Position numbers and translations under genes: made by a program | In this document: positions 45,568 through 54,958 of the stretch, piece after piece | Position numbering within the stretch: the stretch's first letter is position 1 | Layout of the letters: each line of letters opens with the position of its first letter | Assembly (NCBI GenBank): GCA_015272325.1 | Contig: JACYLU010000002.1 | Coordinates: 310,001 to 374,000, forward strand | Reading direction: 5' to 3' | Length of the DNA: 64,000 bases | DNA from: Synechococcales cyanobacterium C42_A2020_086 | GTDB lineage: Bacteria > Cyanobacteriota > Cyanobacteriia > Elainellales > Elainellaceae | Notes under the pieces: model-generated | What the model saw: only the letters and a program-made list of their open reading frames with translations | Told to the model about the DNA's origin: nothing | The model's database searches: none

Positions 45568-46095
45568 TTACGGTTGAGATGCAGCAGAGGCATCGGGCAA
45601 AGGAGTAAACGCTTCATTTTGCCGCAAGAGATGCAGCAACGCTTGACAACGAGCTTGAGTTTCTAAATCGACCTGAGGTGAGGGTGCGGTAATCATTTGG
45701 GTGCAATGGTCGTGCTGTCGGCTCAGTAGCGCTCGTAAGGCAGCCGCCTTGGGGTCATGCAGCGCCTGATAAATCTGCTGGCTTAACTGATTTAGGTCAT
45801 AGCCAAGCTGGAGCTGATCATCCCGCCATGCCCGAGACACTACTTCAGCTTCAGGCGTTGCTTCAGGAATTGCCGTTGCACTGACGTCAGGATGGCTAGA
45901 CACTGGCTCCCAGAGGACAGAAGAAGGCTGAGAGTCCGGAGCGGTGGCAGTCATGCTGGGCGGTCCAGACGGCCCAAGTTGCGGAACCGTTGCGACTAGG
46001 GGGCGATGCGTTATGAGTGCCAAACTGCCGCCCAATAGAGCCGAGCTGATCCCGATAGCGATGAATAATAGCGACTGCGATTTCATATCCGACAA
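45568..46095 (-). CDS. Unrecognised protein with signal anchor
   Basis: 175 residues, or 172 from the inner ATG at 46086. A membrane helix (LLFIAIGISSALLGGSLALI, about 8-27) precedes a Pro/Ser/Thr/Ala-rich linker (residues 30-85) and a compact helical domain (LQLGYDLNQLSQQIYQALHD, then LLSRQHDHCTQMIT). Two cysteines, in DHCTQ and TQARCQALLH, might form a disulfide outside the membrane. I do not recognise the family. The 5' region contains the palindrome array at 46158. Confidence 0.68.
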   Translation of the reverse strand: MSDMKSQSLLFIAIGISSALLGGSLALITHRPLVATVPQLGPSGPPSMTATAPDSQPSSVLWEPVSSHPDVSATAIPEATPEAEVVSRAWRDDQLQLGYDLNQLSQQIYQALHDPKAAALRALLSRQHDHCTQMITAPSPQVDLETQARCQALLHLLRQNEAFTPLPDASAASQP

Positions 46096-46504
46096 TGTGA
46101 TTACTAAGATTATTGATTAGGTTAGAAGCGAATCAATAGGGCAATAAGAGAAATAGTGATAGTGACTATCTGATGATCTAAATCATCTGGATGATCCAGA
46201 CGGGCGGCACGGTGGCCGTGAAGCGAAGGTACTGTTAGCTTGCTACTGCTAGCTACAGGTCCTGAGTTGTCATTTCAGACGGTCTATTCCAGTTGTAGCG
46301 GCTGCACAGGGGGCTAAAACGAAGCTAGATACAGTGAAGCTGGGAAGGGCACTTTTCTGTTCCTTCTGCATTTAACAGACGCAACTCGGTAAGATCAGGA
46401 TTTAAACGCAGATGTTTACCCTGCTCAACCTCTGAATTCGGGCGGGTTGAAAATGAACATCCTTCTCATCGTTTTGTTTTAATTGTTACAACCGCCTCAG
46501 CCCT
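46096..46504. other. Divergent spacer with palindrome array
   Basis: 409 bases. The first half holds four perfect short palindromes (46158-46220) and a looser one (46232-46257). The second half has no notable element. No gene was found. Confidence 0.6.
46158..46220. repeat. Array of four perfect palindromes
   Basis: In order: GATAGT-G-ACTATC (46158-46170), GATGAT-CTAA-ATCATC (46172-46187), CTGGAT-G-ATCCAG (46187-46199) and CACGG-TGG-CCGTG (46208-46220). Each arm pairs without mismatch. Confidence 0.85.
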
Positions 46505-47569
46505 ATGACGTCGTTACTGGAGCAACAAACCGCCGCCGGAGCCACCCTGGGTTCTGTGGCAGATCGAGAAGTGTCCCTTAGCTTTGGCAATGATGCGGCT
46601 GCCCTCGAGGCTGCTCACCACGCCGTTGCCCTCTATGACCGCTGCCATTGGGGGCGGATCCAGGTTGGGGGAGCCGACCGCATCCGGTTTCTGCACAATC
46701 AGAGCACCAATGACTTTAATCGGCTGCAGACTGGGCAGGGCTGCGATACCGTCTTCGTTAGCTCCACCGCCCGCACCATTGATCTGGTCACAGCGTACCT
46801 GTTAGACGACTCGGTGCTGCTGCTAACGTCGCCTGGCTACAGTCAACGGCTGATTGAATGGATGGATCGCTTTATCTTCTTCGCGGATAAGGTAGACCTC
46901 AAGGATGTCACCTCTAGCACAGCCACCTTCTCGCTGATTGGTCCGGCAAGCGATGCACTGCTAGAGACACTAGGGGCAACGGCGCTGATCGGGCAGCCCC
47001 CTTATCGCCATCAGCTCCTTCAGCAGGATGGACTGGACCTTCGGGTTGCTGTGGGTTCGGGGTTGGCTCTACCAGGCTACACGCTGATTAGCTCCAGCGA
47101 GCAGGCCGCCGATCTCTGGCAGCGTCTAGTGGCAGCTGGAGCAGTACCGATGGGGGAGCAGGCTTGGGAACAACTGCGCATCGAGCAGGGGCGACCTATG
47201 CCGGGGCAAGAACTCACCGATGACTACAATCCTCTAGAGGCAGGACTTTGGCAGGCCGTATCTTTCAGCAAAGGCTGCTACATCGGGCAGGAAACCATTG
47301 CGCGGCTCAACACCTATCGCGGCGTCAAGCAGCAGCTTTGGGGGGTTCGGCTGAGTCAGGCTGTTCCCGTTAACACCATTGTGAAGGCAGGCGATGAGAA
47401 GATCGGAGTCTTGACAAGCTGTGCTGCCACCCCCTCGGGCTATCTCGGTCTGGCATACCTGCGTACGAAAGCGATTGTGCCGGACCTACAGCTTCAGATT
47501 GGAGATGCTGAGGCAACGCTAGTGCCCCTGCCGTTTGTTAGCCACGACTATCCAACATCAGCGAGTTAG
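46505..47569 (+). CDS. ygfZ: YgfZ/IBA57-type folate-binding protein
   Basis: 354 residues, related to the glycine-cleavage T-protein but without that role. YgfZ supports repair or maturation of certain iron-sulfur enzymes, using folate. The family signature K-G-C-Y-I-G-Q-E is present (SFSKGCYIGQETIARLNTYR), with the redox-active Cys. The first domain reads HHAVALYDRCHWGRI and RIRFLHNQSTNDF. It overlaps the convergent thioesterase gene by 12 bases. Confidence 0.9.
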   Translation: MTSLLEQQTAAGATLGSVADREVSLSFGNDAAALEAAHHAVALYDRCHWGRIQVGGADRIRFLHNQSTNDFNRLQTGQGCDTVFVSSTARTIDLVTAYLLDDSVLLLTSPGYSQRLIEWMDRFIFFADKVDLKDVTSSTATFSLIGPASDALLETLGATALIGQPPYRHQLLQQDGLDLRVAVGSGLALPGYTLISSSEQAADLWQRLVAAGAVPMGEQAWEQLRIEQGRPMPGQELTDDYNPLEAGLWQAVSFSKGCYIGQETIARLNTYRGVKQQLWGVRLSQAVPVNTIVKAGDEKIGVLTSCAATPSGYLGLAYLRTKAIVPDLQLQIGDAEATLVPLPFVSHDYPTSAS

Positions 47570-48040
47570 GCGAGTCAGGGCATCTTTAACAGCAGGGGGA
47601 AGCTGCCGCAAAATCCGCCCTTTCTCCCGGTCCACCGCCACCAAAGTGACCTGGGCAGAGACATACAGCTCGTCGGCTGCGGGCGATTGAATTTGATAAT
47701 GCCAGTGGATGCGTACTCCTTTCATATCTCGCATCTGGGCCCGGACGATGGCCGCCATGCCTAGCCGTAGCGGCCGGTGATAGCGAACAGCTAATTCCAC
47801 CACCGGCAGATCGCAGCCCATGGCGACCAGATCGGCAAACTCGATACCCAGAGACCGCAGGCATTCTACCCGTGCTTCTTCTAGCCAAGCAACATAGGAA
47901 CCATGCCAGGCCACGCCTGCATAGTCGGTGTGGTGTGGCTGCACCCGAATCGGGTATTCAAACCAGCGGTCGATCAACGGCGTAGGTAAAGGTTGAATTG
48001 CGTTGGGTAATGGCACGTCAGGATACATACCCCTGCTCAA
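47558..48040 (-). CDS. Acyl-CoA thioesterase, YbgC/4-hydroxybenzoyl-CoA type
   Basis: 160 residues with the hot-dog fold signature VQPHHTDYAGVAWHGSYVAW, whose Asp (in HTDYAG) is the catalytic residue of this group, then VELAVRYHRPLRLG. It hydrolyses acyl or aromatic CoA thioesters; in phototrophs related enzymes act on DHNA-CoA, but the substrate cannot be set here. The TTG at 48040 has GGAG 6 bases upstream, yet ATG 48028 is possible. The last 12 bases overlap ygfZ tail to tail. Confidence 0.85.
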   Translation of the reverse strand: MSRGMYPDVPLPNAIQPLPTPLIDRWFEYPIRVQPHHTDYAGVAWHGSYVAWLEEARVECLRSLGIEFADLVAMGCDLPVVELAVRYHRPLRLGMAAIVRAQMRDMKGVRIHWHYQIQSPAADELYVSAQVTLVAVDREKGRILRQLPPAVKDALTRLTR

Positions 48041-48090
48041 GACTTGCTCCTCTCTCGTCCTGCTACTTCGTCCTGCTACTCCTATTCACC

Positions 48091-49044
48091 CTACAGCAAC
48101 GACAGCTCGCCCAGCACTTCTAGCCGCTTGAAGTTGCCTAGAGTCATGTAGGTCTCGGTCAGGGTTTCGGCAATCGTAGGGGTGATCCAGCCCATTTGCC
48201 GCAGCAAATGAATGGCCACGGCATGCTTAGCTCGTTTGGCACCATCCATCACCTTAATTGCCAGCCCCAGCCCTTGCCCAACCCGAGCAATACACTGGAC
48301 TCCTTCGGAGCCGGCTTTGCTAACGAGTTCGCCTTCGGTCAGCCGCATCAGCTCAGTATCGAAATGGCCATCGCCGGCGATCAGCGTTGGATGGTGGGTC
48401 ATTGCTCGGACAATCCGCTCCATTTCCAGCGTGTCGCCTGAAGCGAGCTGAGCGTAGAGAGTTGCCATTTGCCCAAGCTGCAGAAAGTAGGTGGGCGCAC
48501 CGCAGTCGTCATGAGCGCCAATAAATTCTTCGGGTGGCATTCGCAGTAGCTCGGCCACTTTGCTGAGAATCAGCTGCTGCACCGGGTGGTTGCGCTGCAA
48601 ATAGCTGCTCAGCGGGTAGTTGCGCTGCCGGCATACTGCCAGCATTCCGGCGTGTTTACCTGAGCAGTTGTGTTCTAGTGGGCTACGCTTGCCAGGAGGA
48701 ATGGGGCACTGCAGCGCCGAGGACTCGACATCGCAGCGCCACAAAATATTAAAGGCGCGACGAGCCTGCTCCACGGTTCCTTGATGGGAGCTACAAATGA
48801 TGGCTAGATCCCGATCGGTCAACCCAAACCGTTCCAGCGTGCCCGTTGTCAATACAGCCAGAGCCTGAAACGGCTTGAGGGCTGAACGAACAAAGGTGGC
48901 GGTTTCAGCATTTCCTGCTACGGAGAGGATTCGTCCGCGATTGTCGGCAACAACGGCTTGAACTCGATGGGCAGATTCTGCGATTCCCTCCCGCAATAGC
49001 CGAACCTCTAGCTCTGCGGACTGTGTACGTTTTCCCCTAGTCAT
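48091..49044 (-). CDS. L-asparaginase II family protein
   Basis: 317 residues of the asparaginase II (thermolabile Rhizobium-type) family, distinct from the classical and the Ntn asparaginases. Motifs: EVRLLREGIAESAHRV, RSALKPFQALAV, CSSHQGT and the conserved HNCSGKHAGMLA, then GAHDDCGAPTY. It releases ammonia from asparagine. It is not the enzyme that opens beta-Asp-Arg from cyanophycin, so no direct tie to cphB is claimed. It starts 54 bases after the ycf36 stop on the same strand. Confidence 0.9.
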   Translation of the reverse strand: MTRGKRTQSAELEVRLLREGIAESAHRVQAVVADNRGRILSVAGNAETATFVRSALKPFQALAVLTTGTLERFGLTDRDLAIICSSHQGTVEQARRAFNILWRCDVESSALQCPIPPGKRSPLEHNCSGKHAGMLAVCRQRNYPLSSYLQRNHPVQQLILSKVAELLRMPPEEFIGAHDDCGAPTYFLQLGQMATLYAQLASGDTLEMERIVRAMTHHPTLIAGDGHFDTELMRLTEGELVSKAGSEGVQCIARVGQGLGLAIKVMDGAKRAKHAVAIHLLRQMGWITPTIAETLTETYMTLGNFKRLEVLGELSLL

Positions 49045-49097
49045 GGCTTAGACTGTGCCATACTCCTGCACTCCGCGCAAGCACTCGCTACAACTCG

Positions 49098-49595
49098 CTA
49101 CAAAGCAATCCAGGCTAGCCCCCCTAGCAGCAGCAAGAGAGCAATGCCAACAAAGGTTCGCTGTAAGCGGCGGAGTACCGAGCCAATTTGGTAGGTCACA
49201 ATTAAGCGATCGCGTTGCAGCACCTCCTCGGGCTTGACCCACACCTGGCCGTCATACCAACCAGATTCTTCGTAAAACACCGTAGCTTGAGAGAGACGAT
49301 TGCTAACATAAACCCAGCCCAGGTAGAGCCGCAGCAGCGCCAAAACTGGAATCACCATCGCTCCAGCCGCAGCACTGAGGACAAACTGAGCCGGGTACTT
49401 GGCAATTGGGAAACTCGTTGCCGCCACCGGAGCCGCAATCAACCAGCTCAACCCCCACAGCAGCAGCAGCGGCTGCAGATAGTGGCGCAGGTCCAAGGTT
49501 GCCCAGCGAAAAAACCAGGATTCTTTTAGCTCTTGATATTCATTGATGGGCTGTTGTTCAGCCGGAACCGGACAAACGGGAGCAGAGGAGTTCAT
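49098..49595 (-). CDS. ycf36: Ycf36/DUF1230 (CGLD27) membrane protein
   Basis: 165 residues with the opening CPVPAEQQPINEYQELKESW, diagnostic of DUF1230, conserved in cyanobacteria, red-algal plastids and green plants. Four membrane helices (about 45-60, 70-95 and a C-terminal pair, the last being VGIALLLLLGGLAW). A role in iron-limited photosynthesis has been proposed for the plant homologue. ATG 49595 has the right spacing; a start nine bases earlier is weaker. rsfS lies upstream by 50 bases. Confidence 0.9.
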   Translation of the reverse strand: MNSSAPVCPVPAEQQPINEYQELKESWFFRWATLDLRHYLQPLLLLWGLSWLIAAPVAATSFPIAKYPAQFVLSAAAGAMVIPVLALLRLYLGWVYVSNRLSQATVFYEESGWYDGQVWVKPEEVLQRDRLIVTYQIGSVLRRLQRTFVGIALLLLLGGLAWIAL

Positions 49596-49645
49596 CGTCA
49601 ACACCAGCAGTTGCTACTGTGCTTTTACTTTAACGAATCTCTTGC

Positions 49646-50092
49646 TCAGTCTCTAGAGGCAGATGAAAGAGGCAGGCGAATTTGCTCAGCATGGCCCCAG
49701 AAAGATTCCAGCTTGTAAAATTCCCGTTCCTTGGGTAGGAAGATATGGGCAATCACATCGCCATAGTCCATCAGTACCCAACTTCCGTCCATTTGCCCCT
49801 CGATACGCAGCGGATGCTGTTGCAGTTCGGATTCCACCTTCTCTTCAATCGAGCGAGCAATTGCCCGCACCTGCACATTCGAGAAGCCCGTGATCACGAC
49901 AAAGTAATCGGCCAGGTAGGAGACGTCTGCCACTCGCAGCAGCACGATGTCAGACCCTTTGCGATCGTCAGCCGCTTCGGCAATGCAGACGGCGAGTTGG
50001 TAGGTCTTCTCTTCGCTGCGAGCAGGGGACCCGACCAGTGGTACGTCAGAAGAGGTGGAAGGGGTCGTTTGGGTTTGGAAAGGATTGGTCAT
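49646..50092 (-). CDS. rsfS: Ribosome silencing factor RsfS
   Basis: 148 residues. RsfS binds protein L14 and keeps ribosomal subunits apart under starvation. The family core reads VADVSYLADYFVVITGFSNV and MDGSWVLMDYGDVIAHIF, the latter being near-invariant. The N-terminal 25 residues are an extension rich in Thr/Ser/Pro. AGGAG lies 13 bases before ATG 50092. It is between yqeK and ycf36 on one strand, a cyanobacterial gene order. Confidence 0.95.
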   Translation of the reverse strand: MTNPFQTQTTPSTSSDVPLVGSPARSEEKTYQLAVCIAEAADDRKGSDIVLLRVADVSYLADYFVVITGFSNVQVRAIARSIEEKVESELQQHPLRIEGQMDGSWVLMDYGDVIAHIFLPKEREFYKLESFWGHAEQIRLPLSSASRD

Positions 50093-50249
50093 CAAAAATG
50101 TATATCTCCTGAATTCATCAAATTAACTAATAGAAAATCCAATTAAAAGGAACACGGTGAGCCATTGACAACGATGCTGATACTTAAGATGAGCAAGGAA
50201 AACCAATGATTTGAGAGATTTGAGAGCGATTGAGCAGCTAGGGGTTGGT

Positions 50250-50906
50250 CTATGTGAACGGCACAGCATCAGCTACTTGGTCTGAAACACCATTAGCACG
50301 TTGCTGGCTGGCATGCTGCAAAAACCAGTTGCGCGTTTGCACCGCCCGAGGATGGATTGGTCGTCGCTTTGCCAGCAGGTGCTGGAGGGTGTAGTCGCAT
50401 GTCATCCATACAGCCTGTTCGAGACTATGGTGACTGATCTGGCGCAGCAAGTGTAGCTCAGGCGAGTCTCCCCGACCCGGCTCTAGGCTATCGGCTAGAA
50501 AAACGACGCAGCTCAAACTGCCCATCCCCGGACGCCCCAAAGTATGATCGGCAATCGCGTCTAAGATGTCTTGATCCTCGATGCCAAATTCATCTCGAGC
50601 GACGACAGCACTGACGTTGGCATGCAGCAAATGGGGATTTGCTAGCTCTACTGGATCGAGCGCCCATCCCTCCTGATGAGCAATGTCCAGCAGCTGCTGA
50701 GGTTTGAAATACTTGGCTAAATCATGCATTAACCCTGCTTGGGCTGCTTGCTCAGGGTCAAGATGGTGAATCTGAGCTAGGTCAGCCGCTAGCTGCTCTA
50801 CTCGCAGGATGTGCTGAATCCGAGAATCAGGGACCTGTCGGGTTAACCAACTCAATACTTGCTGACGCGCAATTGGCGAAGACTGCTCTCTAAAATAAAC
50901 TGTCAT
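50250..50906 (-). CDS. yqeK: YqeK-type bis(5'-nucleosyl)-tetraphosphatase (HD domain)
   Basis: 218 residues. The HD-domain hydrolase cleaves diadenosine tetraphosphate symmetrically. Metal ligands are in HILRVEQLA, the HD pair in GLMHDLAKYF and the later HLLHANVSAVVA and DAIADHTLGRPGM, in that order. It starts the yqeK-rsfS-ycf36 run; the 157-base gap before rsfS could still be within a transcript. Confidence 0.92.
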   Translation of the reverse strand: MTVYFREQSSPIARQQVLSWLTRQVPDSRIQHILRVEQLAADLAQIHHLDPEQAAQAGLMHDLAKYFKPQQLLDIAHQEGWALDPVELANPHLLHANVSAVVARDEFGIEDQDILDAIADHTLGRPGMGSLSCVVFLADSLEPGRGDSPELHLLRQISHHSLEQAVWMTCDYTLQHLLAKRRPIHPRAVQTRNWFLQHASQQRANGVSDQVADAVPFT

Positions 50907-51163
50907 GCAGTAAATTAAACTCCGGTGCCTCCTCTAGAGCATGAGATCGGCGTGAGATTGGACAGAGTGAAATCTGAGTCAACCTTGCAGTTTAAACCTT
51001 GCCGTTTGAGAGGATCCTTAGATGACGTTGGAAAAGCTCAGCAAACCCAGAGAAGTGATTTTGCTCGCGTGCCCTTATTCTAGATCATCTTTCCATAGAT
51101 TCAATTCAGTCAGCAAAGGCAGCCAACTTAACGTGGGAACCTGGGCGCTGTGCCCGTAGAGCG

Positions 51164-54100
51164 CTATAGCGTCATGGGAACGACGGGTTCAATATCGGGG
51201 TCATAACCGCCAATCTGGTTGGTGCGCAGCACCCAAATCGTAGCGTTGTGGCGCAGAAACGTGTGTACCACTGTATCGCTCGCCAGACGAGGCAGGATTG
51301 TCCGCCAGCTCCCCAGCCCCATGATGAGGGTACGCAGGGGGTGATCCTCAATGCTATTGCCCAAGTCGAATTCGTTCTTCTCCCACTGCTTACGCACTCC
51401 TCCAATGGGCTGCAGTTTGAGTTTCAACGCTTTCTGGAACCGCATCAATTGCTCAAAAGACTGCCCGGCGTGATCTCCCTGACTGGCTAGCTGGTCATTC
51501 CTGCGATGCTGCGAACGGTTCTGCTGGGCACGTACTGCTTTTTCGACTTGGCGCAGGCTGTAGAAGAAAGCCTGGTTGGAATCTTGAGTGCAATTATGCA
51601 CTGCATTGACGTAGGTGCCACCCGTGCCATCGCCGATGCGGTAGCGGGCCGTCATCACTTCCAGATAGGTCAGCATGGTATCTAAAGGCGAGCGGCGGCT
51701 GCCGTTGATGTCGTAATAATCGGTGAAGGCATCCAGCTTGATCAAGATATCGCACACGGGGCGAGTGCCCATCCAGCCAAACTGCCGATCGCCCAAATAG
51801 CGCGACCAGTGTAGAACACCGGCGACTAGTCCGTCCGTATTGTGGGTGTATACCTGGTAGTACTGAATATCGAAGCGCAGCTCACCCGTCAACGGTTCCC
51901 GCACGACTCGGGCGACGCCGTAGGAAAAGTGCCCAAAGAAAATTGGCGTCGCGGCAGCGGGTTCTTTCTTTTTGCCGCCAATGCCGCCGTAGACATGCAC
52001 CACCAGCGCCCGGTCTCCCTCTTGCCACTCGTTAATGGCTGCTTGAATCGCCGCAGAGGAGTTATCTTCGCGACAGGTACACAGCACCGAGGAGATGCGG
52101 CCTTTTTGAGCGGCAGCATCGGCCCAGGCTTCTTGGCGGACATAGCGATAGGCGGCTCGCTGCCCAAACACGACGCGGTCGGGTTGGAGTCGAAACAGAG
52201 CACGCGGTGCCAGGGCCTGCACCACAAAGATTCCTGTAGCATCTTGAGTGCCGTAGATATACCAGCCCATTTCGTTCAGCGGCGAGCGCTCTAGATCGCG
52301 AGTAGTCGAGGGATAGCTGCCGTAGGCTTCGGCAAGGCGCACGGGTGGTAGTGCCACAACATCTTCTCGTCCGTCAAACTGCTGCGACTGACGATTGAAA
52401 TGTACAACCCGAAACCGATCCGATCCTTGGGGTTCAACAAACTGCACTAGCCCATAGTAGCGGCCAGTAATTTGCACCGGCGTTTGTCGGATCAACAAGC
52501 TGTCTCTTTCGACCCGAACCTCACCTGCTAGCATCACGACAATATCATCTACTGGATGGGAACCTGCTAGCGATTCCAAGGGCCCAACGCGCTGCCAGTG
52601 GTTCAGCCGTTCGGGATGCACGAGACCTTTGTAGGTGCTGGTGTACTCTGCCTCGCTGCTAAAGTGGACATCGCGCGTCACCGAGCGCACAAAACTTTTT
52701 AGGGTGGGATCATTGATCCAGCGCAGCTTCACCACCTGTCCAACGAGGTGTTCGCAGCCGGCATCGGTATGGTAGACCTCAAACCAAACTCCTCGGACTT
52801 CCTCTCGCTCCTCGGGCTGCGGCAGAATCAGGCGTCCCATCCAGGTGCCTATCGGCCGATACCATTGCGGATCGAGCGATTGCCGCAGTGGGTAAGAGGT
52901 GGGGTCATTGAAAGGAAGCTGTTTGTAAAGCTCATAGTTGCTGGGCTGCTGGGGCAGCGGTGGATTCTTCAGCAGCAGCTTGCCGCTGAGAATTTGCAAA
53001 ATCACTTCTATGGTGTGCTGCAAATGGCTTCGCCCATCCGGCAACAATGCCTCTGGGTCCATCATGCCGCCCGGTACCTGATGCCCCATGGGCCCCAAAG
53101 GCACAATGCTAATTTTGCCGCGCCGCTTGGCTCGGTTCCAGTAAGACAAGGGAAAGATGGGCCAGCGGCCGGGAAACATAATTGGACCAATGCGCTCGAC
53201 AATATCTTTGCTGCCCACCAAGTGGTAGAGGTGCTCTAGCACCAGGATATTGTTATTGGCGCTGATCACGCCGCCTAGGGAGATCACATCAATCGGCGCA
53301 TCAATCGCTCGCTTCAAGTAGGGAGCCGCCGCCACCGACATCTCCGCCCCGCCGCTGTAGCCGATCAGCGTAATCGGAATATCGCTGCCCAAGGGATATC
53401 CCTGCTCAATCAGGCCGTTGTAGATTACCTGAGCAATGCCCTGGTTATAGATTGGTCCATAGCGGCGATCGGCTGATACCGCCACGATTAGCACGTTGCG
53501 CAGGTTCAGCAGCAGTCCCAGCAGTGCGGCCGGATTTTGCCAGCGCAGTTTGTCAGCTAGACGCCAGATAAATGCCAGCGGGCGATCCTCATAGAGCGGC
53601 TTGTTCAACACCGAGTACATCATCAGCCCCCGCACGAGCTGGGCACTCCAGGGCATAGAGAAATGTAGCGCCCTCAGGAAATCTTCCACATCGGGTGTGT
53701 ATTCCTCCCCCGACTGCCCGATGCCGTCTAGGTAGACCACATAGCGAGACACCCCTTTGCCCCGAGTCGCAGAAGGGGTCTCTTCAGGCAGCGTCATCAC
53801 GGTTGGCTGAACCGTCATAATATCGTCGCCATACCAGCCTGCCCACCAGCCCAACGCTTCTAGGGGGGCTAGCAGTCCGGCAAAGATCACAGCCAAAACC
53901 GCAATCCAAAACAAGTAGAATACCCAGCGAAACAGCTCCGGCAGGTCCATGTACCAGCCAAACAGGCTATCCCTCACCGGTCGCATCAACAGGGTAATCA
54001 GCACGAATAAAACCCCCATACCCAGCAGCGTCAGCAGCCATTGAATCTTGTCTCGTACGGGGGTACGGGGCGGTGGAGTAACAGGTGGAGCGACTGTAGA

Positions 54101-54958
54101 AGCTGCCGTGGATGCGGTGCCATTCGCAGAAACTGTGGAGCGAGCCACCGTTGAGAACGTGCCAGAGGAAGTGCCTAGGCGAGCCGATTGACTCGATTGA
54201 CTAACGACGGCTTGAGCAACCGCTTGTGCTGCCTCGGGATGCGAGCGATTACTCGCCGCAATGAATTGTCTGACTTCGGGATATTGCGCCTGAGAGGCAG
54301 GCACCATTGGCGAGGAGGCGGTTGCAAAGCGGGTTTGCAGTAGCTCTGCAATCTCAGAACGACGGCTAGCTAAATTCACTCCGGCCACGCGGTCGGCAAT
54401 CATTTTGCCAAAACGAGCAATGGGCTGACCAATCGTTGTTTCCAGGAGCTGCAGCACCACCCAGCCAAACACCACATAGCCGAAGGCAGTAGCGCTTCCC
54501 ACATTGGCAGCAGCGGCAAACCCGACGACCATGGCGAGCAGCCGCCACACCGACAGCAACGACAGCAGCGGCTGACCGAGATAAGGCAACGCCCCCAAGA
54601 AGCCAAACAGCTCGGGGGCATAGCTCAGCCCCAAGACCGCGACCAATGTCCAAAAAGGAACATAGACTGACCAAGGGAGCAGACAAATCAACCAAGTGCT
54701 GAGTACGAGGAACAGAAATCCAGTGGCAAACAGAATGGCGTTCAGCAGCAGACTGAAGATAAAACGCGCCGGCTTGACGCGGTTGATGAACAGAATAATC
54801 ATCTGCCCGATGCTAAGCGACAGCCCAGCCAACAGCACCACCAGCAGAGCCAGCTCCAACCCGTGGGGCAGACGGGCAATCTGCCGAAAGGCTTCGGTTT
54901 GCAAAGCAAAGGCCCCGCCAAGCAGGTCATAGGCCTGATTCCAAGCCGTTTCAGTCAT
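51164..54958 (-). CDS. Giant membrane alpha/beta hydrolase with C-terminal Cys domain
   Basis: 1264 residues. Five to six N-terminal helices (about 34-175), a disordered Ser/Ala/Thr linker (210-300) and two more helices (305-325, 343-365) precede an alpha/beta hydrolase (405-655). A likely triad is S535 (GYSGG), D585 (GSKDIVERIG) and H626 (GPMGHQVPGG). Residues 720-1010 are beta-rich and unplaced. The C-terminal part (1010-1264) contains H1121-N-C1123-TQDSNQ, a Cys-peptidase-looking block. I recall similar cyanobacterial proteins annotated CAAX protease, but no CPBP motif is seen. RBS GAGGAG lies 8 bases before ATG 54958. Confidence 0.78.
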   Translation of the reverse strand: MTETAWNQAYDLLGGAFALQTEAFRQIARLPHGLELALLVVLLAGLSLSIGQMIILFINRVKPARFIFSLLLNAILFATGFLFLVLSTWLICLLPWSVYVPFWTLVAVLGLSYAPELFGFLGALPYLGQPLLSLLSVWRLLAMVVGFAAAANVGSATAFGYVVFGWVVLQLLETTIGQPIARFGKMIADRVAGVNLASRRSEIAELLQTRFATASSPMVPASQAQYPEVRQFIAASNRSHPEAAQAVAQAVVSQSSQSARLGTSSGTFSTVARSTVSANGTASTAASTVAPPVTPPPRTPVRDKIQWLLTLLGMGVLFVLITLLMRPVRDSLFGWYMDLPELFRWVFYLFWIAVLAVIFAGLLAPLEALGWWAGWYGDDIMTVQPTVMTLPEETPSATRGKGVSRYVVYLDGIGQSGEEYTPDVEDFLRALHFSMPWSAQLVRGLMMYSVLNKPLYEDRPLAFIWRLADKLRWQNPAALLGLLLNLRNVLIVAVSADRRYGPIYNQGIAQVIYNGLIEQGYPLGSDIPITLIGYSGGAEMSVAAAPYLKRAIDAPIDVISLGGVISANNNILVLEHLYHLVGSKDIVERIGPIMFPGRWPIFPLSYWNRAKRRGKISIVPLGPMGHQVPGGMMDPEALLPDGRSHLQHTIEVILQILSGKLLLKNPPLPQQPSNYELYKQLPFNDPTSYPLRQSLDPQWYRPIGTWMGRLILPQPEEREEVRGVWFEVYHTDAGCEHLVGQVVKLRWINDPTLKSFVRSVTRDVHFSSEAEYTSTYKGLVHPERLNHWQRVGPLESLAGSHPVDDIVVMLAGEVRVERDSLLIRQTPVQITGRYYGLVQFVEPQGSDRFRVVHFNRQSQQFDGREDVVALPPVRLAEAYGSYPSTTRDLERSPLNEMGWYIYGTQDATGIFVVQALAPRALFRLQPDRVVFGQRAAYRYVRQEAWADAAAQKGRISSVLCTCREDNSSAAIQAAINEWQEGDRALVVHVYGGIGGKKKEPAAATPIFFGHFSYGVARVVREPLTGELRFDIQYYQVYTHNTDGLVAGVLHWSRYLGDRQFGWMGTRPVCDILIKLDAFTDYYDINGSRRSPLDTMLTYLEVMTARYRIGDGTGGTYVNAVHNCTQDSNQAFFYSLRQVEKAVRAQQNRSQHRRNDQLASQGDHAGQSFEQLMRFQKALKLKLQPIGGVRKQWEKNEFDLGNSIEDHPLRTLIMGLGSWRTILPRLASDTVVHTFLRHNATIWVLRTNQIGGYDPDIEPVVPMTL

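Noticed and set aside
48091-49044. Asparaginase as the partner of cyanophycinase in dipeptide breakdown
   Set aside because: It is of the asparaginase II family; the beta-Asp-Arg dipeptidase role belongs to the Ntn (plant-type) asparaginases.
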